NCBI RefSeq assembly: GCF_000243695.2
Contig: NZ_AHMN02000004.1
Location: 542,707 to 606,706, forward strand
Origin: Leptospira kirschneri serovar Cynopteri str. 3522 CT
GTDB lineage: Bacteria > Spirochaetota > Leptospiria > Leptospirales > Leptospiraceae
Direction of reading: 5' to 3'
Length of the DNA stretch: 64,000 bases
Shown here: positions 46,900 through 55,627 of the stretch, one piece after another
Numbering within the stretch: position 1 is the first letter of the stretch
How the letters are laid out: each line of letters starts with the position of its first letter
The notes under the pieces: generated by a model
Databases searched by the model: none
Told to the model about the DNA's origin: nothing
Seen by the model: the letters and a program-made list of their open reading frames with translations, nothing else
Translations under genes and position numbers: made by a program

Positions 46900-48558
46900 A
46901 TGAATATGCCAACCAATAAAAAGTTATCTTCTTCAAAAACAAAATCATTTAGAAACTCAGAAACTTCCGTCTATGACTTGTTAGTGATCGGAGGAGGAAT
47001 TACAGGAGCACATGTACTCTGGGATTCCACTTTGAGAGGAATGAAATCGGTTCTTTTAGAAAAAAACGACTACGCTTCTGGAACCAGTCAGGCGACGTCT
47101 AAAATGATTCATGGAGGATTACGGTATTTAAAAAATTTAGAGTTTGGACTTGTCAGAGAATCTTTGAGAGAAAGGGCTACTTTGGCCAGAATTACACCGC
47201 AAGCGGTTCAGACAATGGGGATTCTGGTTCCACTTTATTCGAACGTGGAGAGGGTTGTTTTGAAGTTCGGAATGATTTTATACGACGCTCTGTCTTATGA
47301 TCGCAATACAAATATATGTAAAGATAGATTGATTCCTAAATATGATTTTCTTTCTAAAGAACAAATACTTTTAGAATCTCCTACAATCCAACAAGAAAAA
47401 CTAAAAGGGGCTTACTTATATTATGATTATTTAAACATCAATCCAGAAAGACATACTTGTGAATTTATCTTTTCTGCAAGGGAAAGAGGGGCGGAAGCAA
47501 AAAATTATACAGAAGTGGTTTCTATCACTCGTTCGAATGATTCTTTATACACAATCATTGCAAGAGATAGAATTTCAGGAAAGGAAATTATATATAGAAC
47601 TAGGACGGTCATTAACGCAGCCGGACCTTGGGCGGATTTTGTGGAATCTATTGCAGGAGTTGAAATTGATAAACACCTCGTAAGATCCAAGGGAATACAC
47701 ATAGTTACCAGAAAAATTGGTGGGGATAAAATTTTAGTAACAAAAAAAAAGGACGGTACACATCTTTTTGTAATTCCTTGGAGAAACAAAACGATCATCG
47801 GAACGACGGATACAGAATATACGGATCATCCGGATCGTTTTAGAGTTACTAAAAAAGATATAGAAGAATTGTTAAACGAAATCAATAATTGTTTTGGATA
47901 TACAAATCTGACTTTAAAAGACGTGGATTTTTATTACGGAGGTTTGAGACCTCTTGTAGAAGATTTAGGTGAGGGCAGGTCTACATACAATACTTCCAGA
48001 AAGACGGAAATCATCGATCATAGAGAACTTGGTTTTCCGGGTTTTTTGACGGCGATGGGAGGGAAATATACAACGAGTCGTAGTGTAGCGGAAGAAGTAG
48101 TCAATAAGGTAGCCGATTATCTTCCGGGAAATTTTCGAGTTTGTGAGACTTCCTCGGTTCCACCTTCTACCGGAAATTATTCCGATCTTGTTTCACTTGT
48201 CAAGGATCTACAGAAAAAATTTACTAAATTTAATGGAGAATGGATCGAGACTTTAGCGTTTCGTTATGGGTCTCAATCGTATCGAATACTTGAAAAGGGT
48301 AAACCGGAAGAAGAATTTTATATTCTTCAAAACGGAGAAAAATTTTATGAAAGCGAAGTAAAATTTATCACAAATAGAGAAGACATACGATTTGCCACCG
48401 ATTTTTTCTTTCGTAGATCTGGAGTGGGTGTGCCGGGTTTATTGGAAGAAAAAGAAATAAATAGACTTTTCGGATCGTTAGGAAGACATCTTGGTTGGAA
48501 CCAGACCCGAATTCGTCAAGAAATCAAAACGGTAAAGGATCGTTATAAGATTTATTAG
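46900..48558 (+). CDS. glpD: Aerobic glycerol-3-phosphate dehydrogenase
   Basis: A FAD-dependent enzyme oxidising G3P to DHAP and feeding electrons to quinones. The dinucleotide site is VIGGGITGAHVLWD near residue 28, with LLEKNDYASGTSQATSKMIH as the next conserved block, then INAAGPWADFV and the substrate-site TMGGKYTT-like AMGGKYTTSRS. Length 552 is standard. The C-terminal domain is helical and ends LGRHLGWNQTRIRQEI. Glycerol from host lipids is a plausible substrate source. It shares a divergent control region with the ADHAPS-like gene and converges, 4 bp away, with the broken tetR. Confidence 0.94.
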   Translation: MNMPTNKKLSSSKTKSFRNSETSVYDLLVIGGGITGAHVLWDSTLRGMKSVLLEKNDYASGTSQATSKMIHGGLRYLKNLEFGLVRESLRERATLARITPQAVQTMGILVPLYSNVERVVLKFGMILYDALSYDRNTNICKDRLIPKYDFLSKEQILLESPTIQQEKLKGAYLYYDYLNINPERHTCEFIFSARERGAEAKNYTEVVSITRSNDSLYTIIARDRISGKEIIYRTRTVINAAGPWADFVESIAGVEIDKHLVRSKGIHIVTRKIGGDKILVTKKKDGTHLFVIPWRNKTIIGTTDTEYTDHPDRFRVTKKDIEELLNEINNCFGYTNLTLKDVDFYYGGLRPLVEDLGEGRSTYNTSRKTEIIDHRELGFPGFLTAMGGKYTTSRSVAEEVVNKVADYLPGNFRVCETSSVPPSTGNYSDLVSLVKDLQKKFTKFNGEWIETLAFRYGSQSYRILEKGKPEEEFYILQNGEKFYESEVKFITNREDIRFATDFFFRRSGVGVPGLLEEKEINRLFGSLGRHLGWNQTRIRQEIKTVKDRYKIY

Positions 48559-48562
48559 AAAA

Positions 48563-49143
48563 TCAGAATGTAAACGAATTGGAAAGAAGGATCGATAAAA
48601 AATCTTTAACAATGTCCGAAGTTTCCGAAAGACTGATCCCCTCCGAATCTAGGATTCTTTGAACTACGGTTCCTAAAATCACGCTGATTAGAATTCGATT
48701 GAGAGCGGGGTTTGTAATTCCTAAATGTTTTGTTATGATATGAACGTATTCTTTGATGGTATCCGCGATCAAAGATTTTTCCTCTTCATGATTTTTTAAT
48801 CTGGAAACGTCACAAATGATGTAGAGTAGATTTTGAAAATACGCTTCTCTTGCTTGAACCATTTGAAAAAGGGATTCTACTCTGGTTTCTAAAGTTTCTC
48901 CTAGATCTCCTTTAGAGTGGATTTGTAATTCTTCAATATCTTTGTTTAATACGAACTTAACCAATTCCTTAAATATATCTTCTTTGGTGGCAAAATAGTG
49001 ATACAACGTTCCTGTGGAAACGTCCAACTCCGCGCCGCGATTTCCCTCATAGAAACCGCGGAATATCCTCTTCTTGCAAGAATATCCACGCATTTGGCTA
49101 GTATCTCCGTTTTGTATTTTTCATGATTTACTATCTTAGGCAT
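48563..49143 (-). pseudogene. TetR-family regulator interrupted by a 2-bp insertion
   Basis: Two minus-strand frames together encode a TetR protein. Frame 1, from ATG 49143, gives KIVNHEKYKTEILAKCVDIL, then YSAVSMREIAA, the first part of the helix-turn-helix. Frame 2 continues ELDVSTGTLYHYFATKEDIF and the ligand-binding domain to 48563. Reading GCGGCGGAG instead of GCGGCGCGGAG near 49031-49036 joins them exactly (IAAELDVSTG), so a CG dinucleotide duplication shifted the frame. As written, the DNA-binding domain is broken and the C-terminal part could be translated only from an internal start. A true mutation, phase-variable switch, or assembly error are all possible. Confidence 0.85.
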
Positions 49144-49172
49144 CGAATTCCCTCGGGATATTTTTTTGATAA

Positions 49173-49187
49173 TTTGTATTGTACAAA
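49173..49187. promoter_or_regulatory. Palindrome upstream of the tetR gene, possible operator
   Basis: TTTGTA-TTG-TACAAA is a perfect 6-bp palindrome with a 3-bp spacer, 29 bp upstream of the tetR start. TetR-family repressors often bind such sites to regulate themselves and a divergent or adjacent gene. The upstream neighbour is a DUF962 gene transcribed on the same strand. Operator identity is inference. Confidence 0.4.
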
Positions 49188-49234
49188 GTGATACTGATGA
49201 ATATCGATTTTTTTCGTACTTGAATTGGAACGAA

Positions 49235-49726
49235 TTAATAGGCGATTTTCATCTTTTTATAGATAAATCCAAGTAACCAGATCGGGCCGATCATTAAAAA
49301 CTGAAGATCCTTAAAGAAGGAAGGTTTTTTACCTTCAATTTGATGGCCGATAAATTGTCCGATCCAGGCCAAAACAAAAATCGTAATTGAAAATTCCAAA
49401 ATTCCGTAAGAATAATTTCCGATCATAATTGGCAGAAGGGTTCTTTGTAAAAGAATGATCAGATACATCATCAAAGAACTTAAAATCAACATTCCAAAAG
49501 CCAATGTAGGCGAAAGTCGTATATAAAATACAAGCGCCAAAACAAGAGCGATCGTTGCAAAGTTTAAGTAAGGTACGGATAGAAAAATCGAAGGAACTGG
49601 GATTGCCCAAAGAAGTCCAACGACCGTAAAATAAATCGAAGGAACACAAATCCAATGTATATTTTTATTGATAGGATTTTGATGGCTTTCCCCGTACTCG
49701 TCCAACCAGGTTTCTACAGATTTCAT
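49235..49726 (-). CDS. DUF962/Mpo1-like membrane protein
   Basis: A 163-residue protein with four hydrophobic helices. Its start SVETWLDEYGESHQNPINK with the following IHWICVPSIYFTVVG is the DUF962/Mpo1 signature, and FVLAWIGQFIGHQIEGKKPS is the second conserved block. The yeast homologue Mpo1 is an Fe(II) dioxygenase in alpha-oxidation of 2-hydroxy fatty acids, and the conserved His residues (H15, H24, H~125) would bind iron. A role in fatty-acid breakdown fits this fatty-acid-eating organism but is inferred. Confidence 0.88.
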   Translation of the reverse strand: MKSVETWLDEYGESHQNPINKNIHWICVPSIYFTVVGLLWAIPVPSIFLSVPYLNFATIALVLALVFYIRLSPTLAFGMLILSSLMMYLIILLQRTLLPIMIGNYSYGILEFSITIFVLAWIGQFIGHQIEGKKPSFFKDLQFLMIGPIWLLGFIYKKMKIAY

Positions 49727-50010
49727 AATAACTCCTTTAGATTTAAAAATTTTAAACGTTCGAAATAGGACCGCAAGTGTTTTTTATGAAACTTCCCGAA
49801 TAAAATCTAAAATAGTCGCAATTTCGGGAAACGTTATTAAATTCATAAAACGTAATTGAATTCTAAAAATTTTAGCTTTTCTTTGAGAAACTTTAAAGAA
49901 TTTGGATTCCAAAATTCGAAATAAACGCACAGAAATCTTTATAAAATGAATTTTTAATTTTAATTAGATCATATTCGCCGAACGTAGATTTAACGACGGC
50001 TTATTTTTAC

Positions 50011-50826
50011 TCACTCCGTTTCTAAAGGTTTTGTAATTCTTTCGATAGGTAGTTTTTTTACGTGATTTGCCATTTCTTTCAAAATACCTTCCGTGACTTG
50101 TTTCATGATTTCGCCGGTGACTTCGTTTTCCAAAATCTCCGTAATCATAGAACTTATATCTTCTCCTAATCTTTTGGAAATTTCTCCCATGAACGGAATT
50201 TTAGATAATTCTCCCAATAAAAATTTAGATTGAAGAGACTCGTTTACCTTTGCGTGGAATCGATCTTGATGAAGTTCAAATGCTTTTTTGGCTAGCCCGT
50301 TATAGTCTAGACGAATCATCACTTCTTCTACTCTTTCCAAAGAATGTAAAAAAACTGCGTCCGCAATTGTATCTACGATCACATCTCTAAATCGGAAAGT
50401 AATTTCTCTGGTGACAATATCGCTTAGGTTTTGTCCGGATTGACCTAACTTGTAGAATGCGATCAGTAATTTGATTCCTCTTAGAATCAAAAAAGGACGT
50501 AGAAAATAAAATGGAACGACTCCTATTATTTCATACCAATTCATAGAAAAATAGGAACTTGGATCTTTTGATTTTCTAAATTTTGAAATGAGTTCCAGAA
50601 TCCAAATCGTTAAGACAAAAAAATCAAAACCGATCACGTAGACGTATAATTCTTTTGGAAGGATTTCTTTATAAGAATTGTAAATTAAAAGAAGTAGAAC
50701 GTCTAAAACGGCAAAAGAAAGTAGAAAGACGTCTCTTCCAGAACCAGGAAGCGCACGGAACCAAAGATAAAAATGCCAAATGTTAAATCTGTTGATCCTG
50801 ACCGGAAAACGTTCGGAATCAGCCAT
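50011..50826 (-). CDS. Ion-channel-like membrane protein, voltage-sensor type
   Basis: A 271-residue protein with about four N-terminal hydrophobic segments (residues ~33-52, ~62-83, ~95-115, ~115-132). The segment RPFLILRGIKLLIAFYKLG resembles an S4-like helix with periodic basic residues. No pore loop with a K+ selectivity sequence is visible. The C-terminal half is soluble and helical (DRFHAKVNESLQSKFLLGEL, then GEISKRLGEDISSMITEIL). It may be a voltage-sensor-only protein or a membrane-tethered helical protein. Divergent from the NYN-domain gene. Assignment is tentative. Confidence 0.55.
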   Translation of the reverse strand: MADSERFPVRINRFNIWHFYLWFRALPGSGRDVFLLSFAVLDVLLLLIYNSYKEILPKELYVYVIGFDFFVLTIWILELISKFRKSKDPSSYFSMNWYEIIGVVPFYFLRPFLILRGIKLLIAFYKLGQSGQNLSDIVTREITFRFRDVIVDTIADAVFLHSLERVEEVMIRLDYNGLAKKAFELHQDRFHAKVNESLQSKFLLGELSKIPFMGEISKRLGEDISSMITEILENEVTGEIMKQVTEGILKEMANHVKKLPIERITKPLETE

Positions 50827-50898
50827 TTTAGTTATAATCTCTCAATAAAGGATGGTTTACAGTATTTGAGAGAATGGGATTTTGGTCACTACAATTCC

Positions 50899-51402
50899 AT
50901 GTCATCTCAAGTGGCGATTGACGGTTTTAATCTGATCTATAAATTTCCAGATTTGGAAGAATTCATGTATCAAAATCGACTTTCTGATGCCAGACGAACT
51001 CTTTTGGAATGGATGGAGTTGTATTCCAAAAAAAAGAAAAAACAAAACTTTCACGTTTTTTTTGACGGAAAAAAAGAAATAGGAAACGAAGTTCTCCAAG
51101 AAACATTCGGAAAATTGAACGTATATTATAGTCTAGATAGAAAGGCGGATGACTTGATTAAGGAATTTGTTCGAACTCAAATTCGTCCGGCCGATGTTCA
51201 AGTAGTCAGTTCGGATAAGGAAATTTTTTATCACGCAAAAAAATGGGGTGCTTATCCGATTTCTTCGGAAGAATTTGCATCCATCATCACCGCGGAAATT
51301 TTCCCTTCTAAACAGAAAATCGATCTAGAAGAATTCAAAGATAAAAAACTGAGTTCCGAAGAATTGGAATATTGGAAAAATTTATTTAGGAAGGGTAGAT
51401 AA
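50899..51402 (+). CDS. NYN-domain (YacP-like) putative ribonuclease
   Basis: A PIN-like NYN domain protein. The frame opens at 50773 inside the divergent gene, but ATG 50899 (MSSQVAIDGFNLIYKFP) gives the family N-terminus and 167 residues, matching YacP. Acidic residues expected at the metal site are visible in AIDGFN, HVFFDGKK, RKADDLI and VVSSDKEI. YacP/Rae1-type proteins cleave RNA, in some cases on the ribosome. It lies 3 bp before the MBOAT gene, so it is probably in one transcript with the acylation pair. Confidence 0.82.
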   Translation: MSSQVAIDGFNLIYKFPDLEEFMYQNRLSDARRTLLEWMELYSKKKKKQNFHVFFDGKKEIGNEVLQETFGKLNVYYSLDRKADDLIKEFVRTQIRPADVQVVSSDKEIFYHAKKWGAYPISSEEFASIITAEIFPSKQKIDLEEFKDKKLSSEELEYWKNLFRKGR

Positions 51403-51405
51403 ACC

Positions 51406-52890
51406 GTGTTGTTCAATTCGATTACTTTTGCGATTTTTTTTGCAATTGTTTATTGTATCTACTGGTCGATTTCTAAAAAAAGGCGCCCCGATTTTTTGAT
51501 TCTTTCCAGCGCTTTTTTCTACATTTGGTTTTCTTGGATTTTCTTTTTTCATTTCTTTTTTGTAATTTTACTCAACTATTTCTTTTATATTCGTATTAAA
51601 ACTTCTCAAAATAATCCGAAGTCTTGGATGATCGTATCGATTCTTTTCAACTGTATCAATCTGGGATTTTTTAAATATTTTTATTTTTTTTCTAGGGTTT
51701 TAGCGGATTTAACTGGTTATCCGTTTTTTACGGAGATACAGGGAATCATACATATTGTTCTTCCTCTTGCGATTAGTTTTTATAGTTTTCAGATGATCGC
51801 TGCGGCTGTGGACGCGGGAAGAAATCAGGAAGGAAAAACGATTTCTCTAAAAGAATACTTTTTATTCGTATTATTTTTTCCTGTTCTGATCGCCGGACCT
51901 ATCATGAGGACTGGAGATTTTTTTCCGAACTTAAATAATTTAGAACCGGATCGAGATAAAATCTATAACGGCTGTTATTTGATGTTAGGCGGATTGATCA
52001 AAAAGGTTCTGATTGCAGATCCGGCCTCTGGACTGATTTCTCCCGTATTTTCCAATCCTGCAACGTATGATTTTACTTCTTTGATTCTTGCAGGGATCGG
52101 GTATTCGATTCAGGTATTCTGTGATTTTTCGGGTCTTACCGATATGGCAAGAGGAGTAGGGGCGTTGTTAGGTTTTTATCTGCCTGAAAATTTTAAGGCT
52201 CCTTTTTTTTCCTTAAGCGGAAGAGAACTCTGGCAGAGATGGCACATAACTTTGTCTTTTTGGCTTCGGGACTACATATACTTTTCGTTAGGCGGAAGTA
52301 AGGTAGCGGTTTGGAGAACACATTTAAACTTAATTTTAACCATGACGATTGGAGGTTTTTGGCACGGTGCTGATTATACTTTTATCGCGTGGGGTTTTTA
52401 CTGGGGAGTTTTACTTGCTGTAGAAAGATATTTAGAAACTTCTTTAGGATGGAAACTGACTCCCGATAAAAATTTTGTTTTAAAGATAGTCAAGGTTTGG
52501 ATTGTGTTTTTGCTTTTTTCTTTCGGGGCCATTCTTTTTCGGGCAAATAACGCAAAGACTATGATACAACACGTATTCGGAATTTTCGAAAATGTTCCGA
52601 ATAAAATTGAAACTGAACTTGTTTTGTCTTCCTTATCCTGGTTAGGAAATGCGGGAAGTTTGATTGATGGAAATTCCTTCTTTATACTCAATCAAATGGA
52701 AAATTTAGAAAAATTCTTTTACCTTTTTTTGGGTTTGGTGTTTTTCAATTGGGTTCAGTATGTTCCGGATTTTTGGAAACGATTTAGAAAATACGATCCT
52801 TGGCTTCTTACGTTAGTTGGCGTTGTCTCCGTTTTTTTGCTCGCTTTGTTTTCGGAAGATTCGAGCGCGTTTATCTATTATAAATTTTAG
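51406..52890 (+). CDS. MBOAT family O-acyltransferase, pair 2
   Basis: A 494-residue paralogue of the protein at 20274. It shows FFPVLIAGPIMRTGDFF, VFCDFSGLTDMARGVGALLG, the LWQRWHITLSFWLRDYIYF block and the catalytic-His segment IGGFWHGAD. About eleven hydrophobic segments are predicted. It starts with GTG (51406), GGAAGGG lying upstream, 3 bp after the NYN gene. The following gene, 9 bp on, encodes its SGNH-like partner. The target is an unknown surface glycan. Divergence from pair 1 suggests a different acceptor or acyl group. Confidence 0.9.
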   Translation: MLFNSITFAIFFAIVYCIYWSISKKRRPDFLILSSAFFYIWFSWIFFFHFFFVILLNYFFYIRIKTSQNNPKSWMIVSILFNCINLGFFKYFYFFSRVLADLTGYPFFTEIQGIIHIVLPLAISFYSFQMIAAAVDAGRNQEGKTISLKEYFLFVLFFPVLIAGPIMRTGDFFPNLNNLEPDRDKIYNGCYLMLGGLIKKVLIADPASGLISPVFSNPATYDFTSLILAGIGYSIQVFCDFSGLTDMARGVGALLGFYLPENFKAPFFSLSGRELWQRWHITLSFWLRDYIYFSLGGSKVAVWRTHLNLILTMTIGGFWHGADYTFIAWGFYWGVLLAVERYLETSLGWKLTPDKNFVLKIVKVWIVFLLFSFGAILFRANNAKTMIQHVFGIFENVPNKIETELVLSSLSWLGNAGSLIDGNSFFILNQMENLEKFFYLFLGLVFFNWVQYVPDFWKRFRKYDPWLLTLVGVVSVFLLALFSEDSSAFIYYKF

Positions 52891-52899
52891 GAAAATGGA

Positions 52900-53970
52900 A
52901 TGTTTCGAAATCGATTTCTTCTGATTCCTTTTGTTATATTTGTGATCTCGTTTGGAATCGATAAGTTAATTAGTTCCACAATTTTTGAACCTTATTATTC
53001 TTTGAGTCTTTCCGATTTGAATTTCAGACATAAGGAATTTCTTTTTGAAGAATTGAAAGATTATCTGAAAAAAAAGGACCGTAAAAAAGTTTTGGTTTAT
53101 TTTGGAAATTCCAGAGCACTTTTATTTAGAAATGATTATATAGAAAAAAAATATCCGGATTGGGTTTTGTTCAATTTTTCCGTTCCCGGAGGATCTCCCG
53201 ATTATTATTTGTATTGGTTGGAACGTTTTCAATCCGATGGCGTAAAACCGGATTTTATCTTGATGGACGAATCGATAGAAATTTTTAATTCTTCTTCTAT
53301 TTTGACCTTGGACGAGGTTCTTTTTTACGGATTAAATCCTCTTTTTGTATTGAGACATTCAGATCGTTATTCTAATTCGGATCTTACTGGTTATATAGTC
53401 AAAAAATTATTTCATACGGTTAAAAACCGTCCTAGATGGAGCGTAATTCGTGCTCGGGCTAAAGAAGGAGGAATTTTAGCAAAAGGTTATAGTAAACTGC
53501 GTTCCGAAATTTGGGAAAATCTTAAAAGACAAAGAGGTAGTGCCACTTCGGATTCAAGTCCCAGAGTTGTGTTGCCTGCGGAGCTTCTTAAAAAAAGATC
53601 GAACACTGATTTTAAATCTTATTTAGGTATTTTTACGTTCAATCCGAAGATGCTCGCAAACCAAGAAGACGCGATTCGAATTGTCAAAGAAATGGGAATT
53701 TCCTACGCTATGATTTGGGTAAGAGTCGCTCGTCCTTACTTTGAACTTTATAAAACTAAAAAAGTTTCGATGGGCGATCAAGATGAAAAAACTCCCTACG
53801 AAATTATGATTCCTATTTTACAAAAATTGCATGAATCTACCGAGACTTCTTTTTGGAACATGAACGAAGATGAGGAGTATCATTGTGACGATTTTAGCGA
53901 TCCTGGTCATATGTCTCCGAATTGTTTTAATGACTACGCCGACTTCATATTCAAAAGATTACAGAAATAG
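52900..53970 (+). CDS. DUF1574-like SGNH-type protein, partner of MBOAT 2
   Basis: A 356-residue protein, paralogous in layout to that at 21703. It has one membrane anchor (residues ~5-25, LLIPFVIFVISFGIDKL). SGNH-like block I reads LVYFGNSRALLF with Ser71, and block V reads SDPGHMSPN with Asp334 and His337. It thus keeps the nucleophile and the Asp-x-x-His pair expected of DltD/AlgJ-type partners. The C-terminus carries DDFSDPGH as a recognisable DxxH. Periplasmic location and transfer of an acyl group to polysaccharide are inferred from the MBOAT pairing. Confidence 0.75.
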   Translation: MFRNRFLLIPFVIFVISFGIDKLISSTIFEPYYSLSLSDLNFRHKEFLFEELKDYLKKKDRKKVLVYFGNSRALLFRNDYIEKKYPDWVLFNFSVPGGSPDYYLYWLERFQSDGVKPDFILMDESIEIFNSSSILTLDEVLFYGLNPLFVLRHSDRYSNSDLTGYIVKKLFHTVKNRPRWSVIRARAKEGGILAKGYSKLRSEIWENLKRQRGSATSDSSPRVVLPAELLKKRSNTDFKSYLGIFTFNPKMLANQEDAIRIVKEMGISYAMIWVRVARPYFELYKTKKVSMGDQDEKTPYEIMIPILQKLHESTETSFWNMNEDEEYHCDDFSDPGHMSPNCFNDYADFIFKRLQK

Positions 53971-54402
53971 GGAAGATTTTTCTTCGCGTGAAAAGTATTT
54001 ATTTACACGTGTCTTTTATTAAAAGATTAAGCTGAAAAAGTTCTGTTTAGGTTTAGAACGGATTTTATCTTCATTGAAAAATTAGATATGTATTTGGATT
54101 TCAAACTTTAGGATTCTCTTTTCGTAATGAAGGGTTTGAATTCTTTCTGAATTTTAGTTAACGTGAGTTCTGTGTAAAAAAAAATTTCTAAAAGTAGTAA
54201 TTCCTACATTCATATACGAGAGAACTAAAACCGTCTCGCTTCTTGAACTAAAATAAAACGCTTCCTGAATGGCTCTCTACGGATCGCGTTTGAAACTAAA
54301 GCAAAACGCTCTCTATCATAACCTTATCCACAAGTATTTAGATTTCAATATTAAATCTTGTGGGAATTACGACAAATCCTCTGTAAAATTTAGTTCCCAC
54401 CC

Positions 54403-54430
54403 CACAACGCGATTCATAGAGAGCGTTGTG
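54403..54430. repeat. Hairpin repeat H1
   Basis: CACAACGC (54403-54410), 12-nt loop GATTCATAGAGA, GCGTTGTG (54423-54430): an 8-bp perfect stem. Preceded by AGTTCCCACC and followed by CTTTAGTTTTCCC. Confidence 0.7.
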
Positions 54431-54599
54431 CTTTAGTTTTCCCTATTTTTGGGTGGGGGCAACTCAATGAATTGCTTCCCATGGGTCGCAATTCAGGTGG
54501 AGAAATTCGGAAAACTTTTCTCTATCAGAAAAACATGTTTTTTGCAAGTAAAAAGACTCATTCTTGTCGGAACACTTGAAAAATGTGCGTTTTTGAGCC

Positions 54600-54627
54600 C
54601 ACAACGCGATCCGTAGAGAGCGTTGTG
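54600..54627. repeat. Hairpin repeat H2
   Basis: CACAACGC (54600-54607), loop GATCCGTAGAGA, GCGTTGTG (54620-54627). Same stem as H1 and the loop differs at two positions by covariation-neutral changes, 190 bp away. A third hairpin of the family follows at ~54640-54662 (AACGCTTT ... AAAGCGTT). Confidence 0.7.
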
Positions 54628-54886
54628 TTGAGTTTCCAACGCTTTCGCAAAAAGCGTTTTGCTTTAGTTCAATTTTGATTCTAAAATCCTATTCAACTTG
54701 TGGGGTTGGTTATGGCTCTCTATGGGTCGCGTTTGAAATTGAAACTAAAGACGATTGTTGTATAACGTCTTCTGTATGTAATTTATTAACCAGAGCTAAA
54801 GAGCCCAGTCCGGCTGTTATAGGCAGGCGCCGGATCGCCTAGATTTTATTACGACGTACTCAAGTTAACATAAGTCAAATGAGACG

Positions 54887-55627
54887 TTAGGATAGATTGT
54901 CTAAAATTTCTCGTATTAATTCCGGTAAAACCTCACCCGTTTTGCCTTGCAGAAACAAATCTACGGAAGATGAAAACGAAGAAAGTTCCGGATTGATTTC
55001 TACAAGAAGCGCGCCGGAATCTTTTGCGATTTGTGATAGATAAACAGGCATACTGACGGAACCAGAGGTTCCAAGAACGAGTAATAGATCCGTATGTTTC
55101 ATTCTTTGGATAGAAAGATTCAATTTAGGATCGTCGTAACTTTCTCCGAACCAAACGACTCCCGGTCTTAAAAAAGAATTACAATTTTGACATTGCGGAG
55201 GAAGAGACGTTGTGTTTTCGGATATTTTTTCCTTAGATTCTTGTCCGCATGAAATACATCGATTGATAAAAATATTTCCATGAATTTCGGTTAATTTTTT
55301 AGAACCTGCTTGAGAATGTAGACCGTCCACGTTTTGAGTGATTAGAAAAAAATCTGGATGTATTCTTTCTAATTCCGCAAGTGCAAAATGTCCAGGGTTG
55401 GGACGTTTGGTCTTGATGATATTTCTTCTCCAAAGATACCATTCCCAGACTAGTTTAGGATTTTTGGAAAAAGCTTGAGGAGTTGCAAGATCTTCTGCTC
55501 TAAAATTTTTCCATAGACCTTCCTTTCCGCGAAATGTAGGAATTCCACTTTCAGCAGAAATACCCGCTCCAGAAATTGCACTGATTTTTCGGAGTTTATT
55601 TTTGTGTTTTGCTATAAATTCTTTCAT
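54887..55627 (-). CDS. Sir2-family NAD-dependent deacylase
   Basis: A bacterial sirtuin of 246 residues. The NAD-binding motif is ISGAGISAESGIPTFRG near residue 17. The catalytic His is in EIHGN, preceded by TQNVDGLH, and the zinc site is formed by CISCGQ and CQNCNS. GTSGSVSMP is the second NAD motif. Ala/Tyr/Arg positions that mark desuccinylases (A-Y-R in EDLATPQAFSKNP and WYLWRRN) are compatible with the CobB-like class that removes acyl groups, often succinyl. It overlaps the DJ-1-like gene upstream by 4 bp (ATGA), so the two are co-translated. Confidence 0.93.
   Translation of the reverse strand: MKEFIAKHKNKLRKISAISGAGISAESGIPTFRGKEGLWKNFRAEDLATPQAFSKNPKLVWEWYLWRRNIIKTKRPNPGHFALAELERIHPDFFLITQNVDGLHSQAGSKKLTEIHGNIFINRCISCGQESKEKISENTTSLPPQCQNCNSFLRPGVVWFGESYDDPKLNLSIQRMKHTDLLLVLGTSGSVSMPVYLSQIAKDSGALLVEINPELSSFSSSVDLFLQGKTGEVLPELIREILDNLS

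Larger units (their letters stand above)
53971..54886. other. Long intergenic region built of hairpin repeats
   Basis: 916 bp without a gene. It contains two near-identical hairpins, 54403-54430 and 54600-54627 (CACAACGC stem, loop GATYCRTAGAGA, GCGTTGTG). Further pieces of the CGCTCTCTA and AAACTAAAGCAAAACGC family occur at ~54270-54320 and ~54715-54750. A GAGCCCAGTCCGGC block near 54807 resembles one near 15300. Similar blocks also occur near 61555-61640. Confidence 0.65.
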
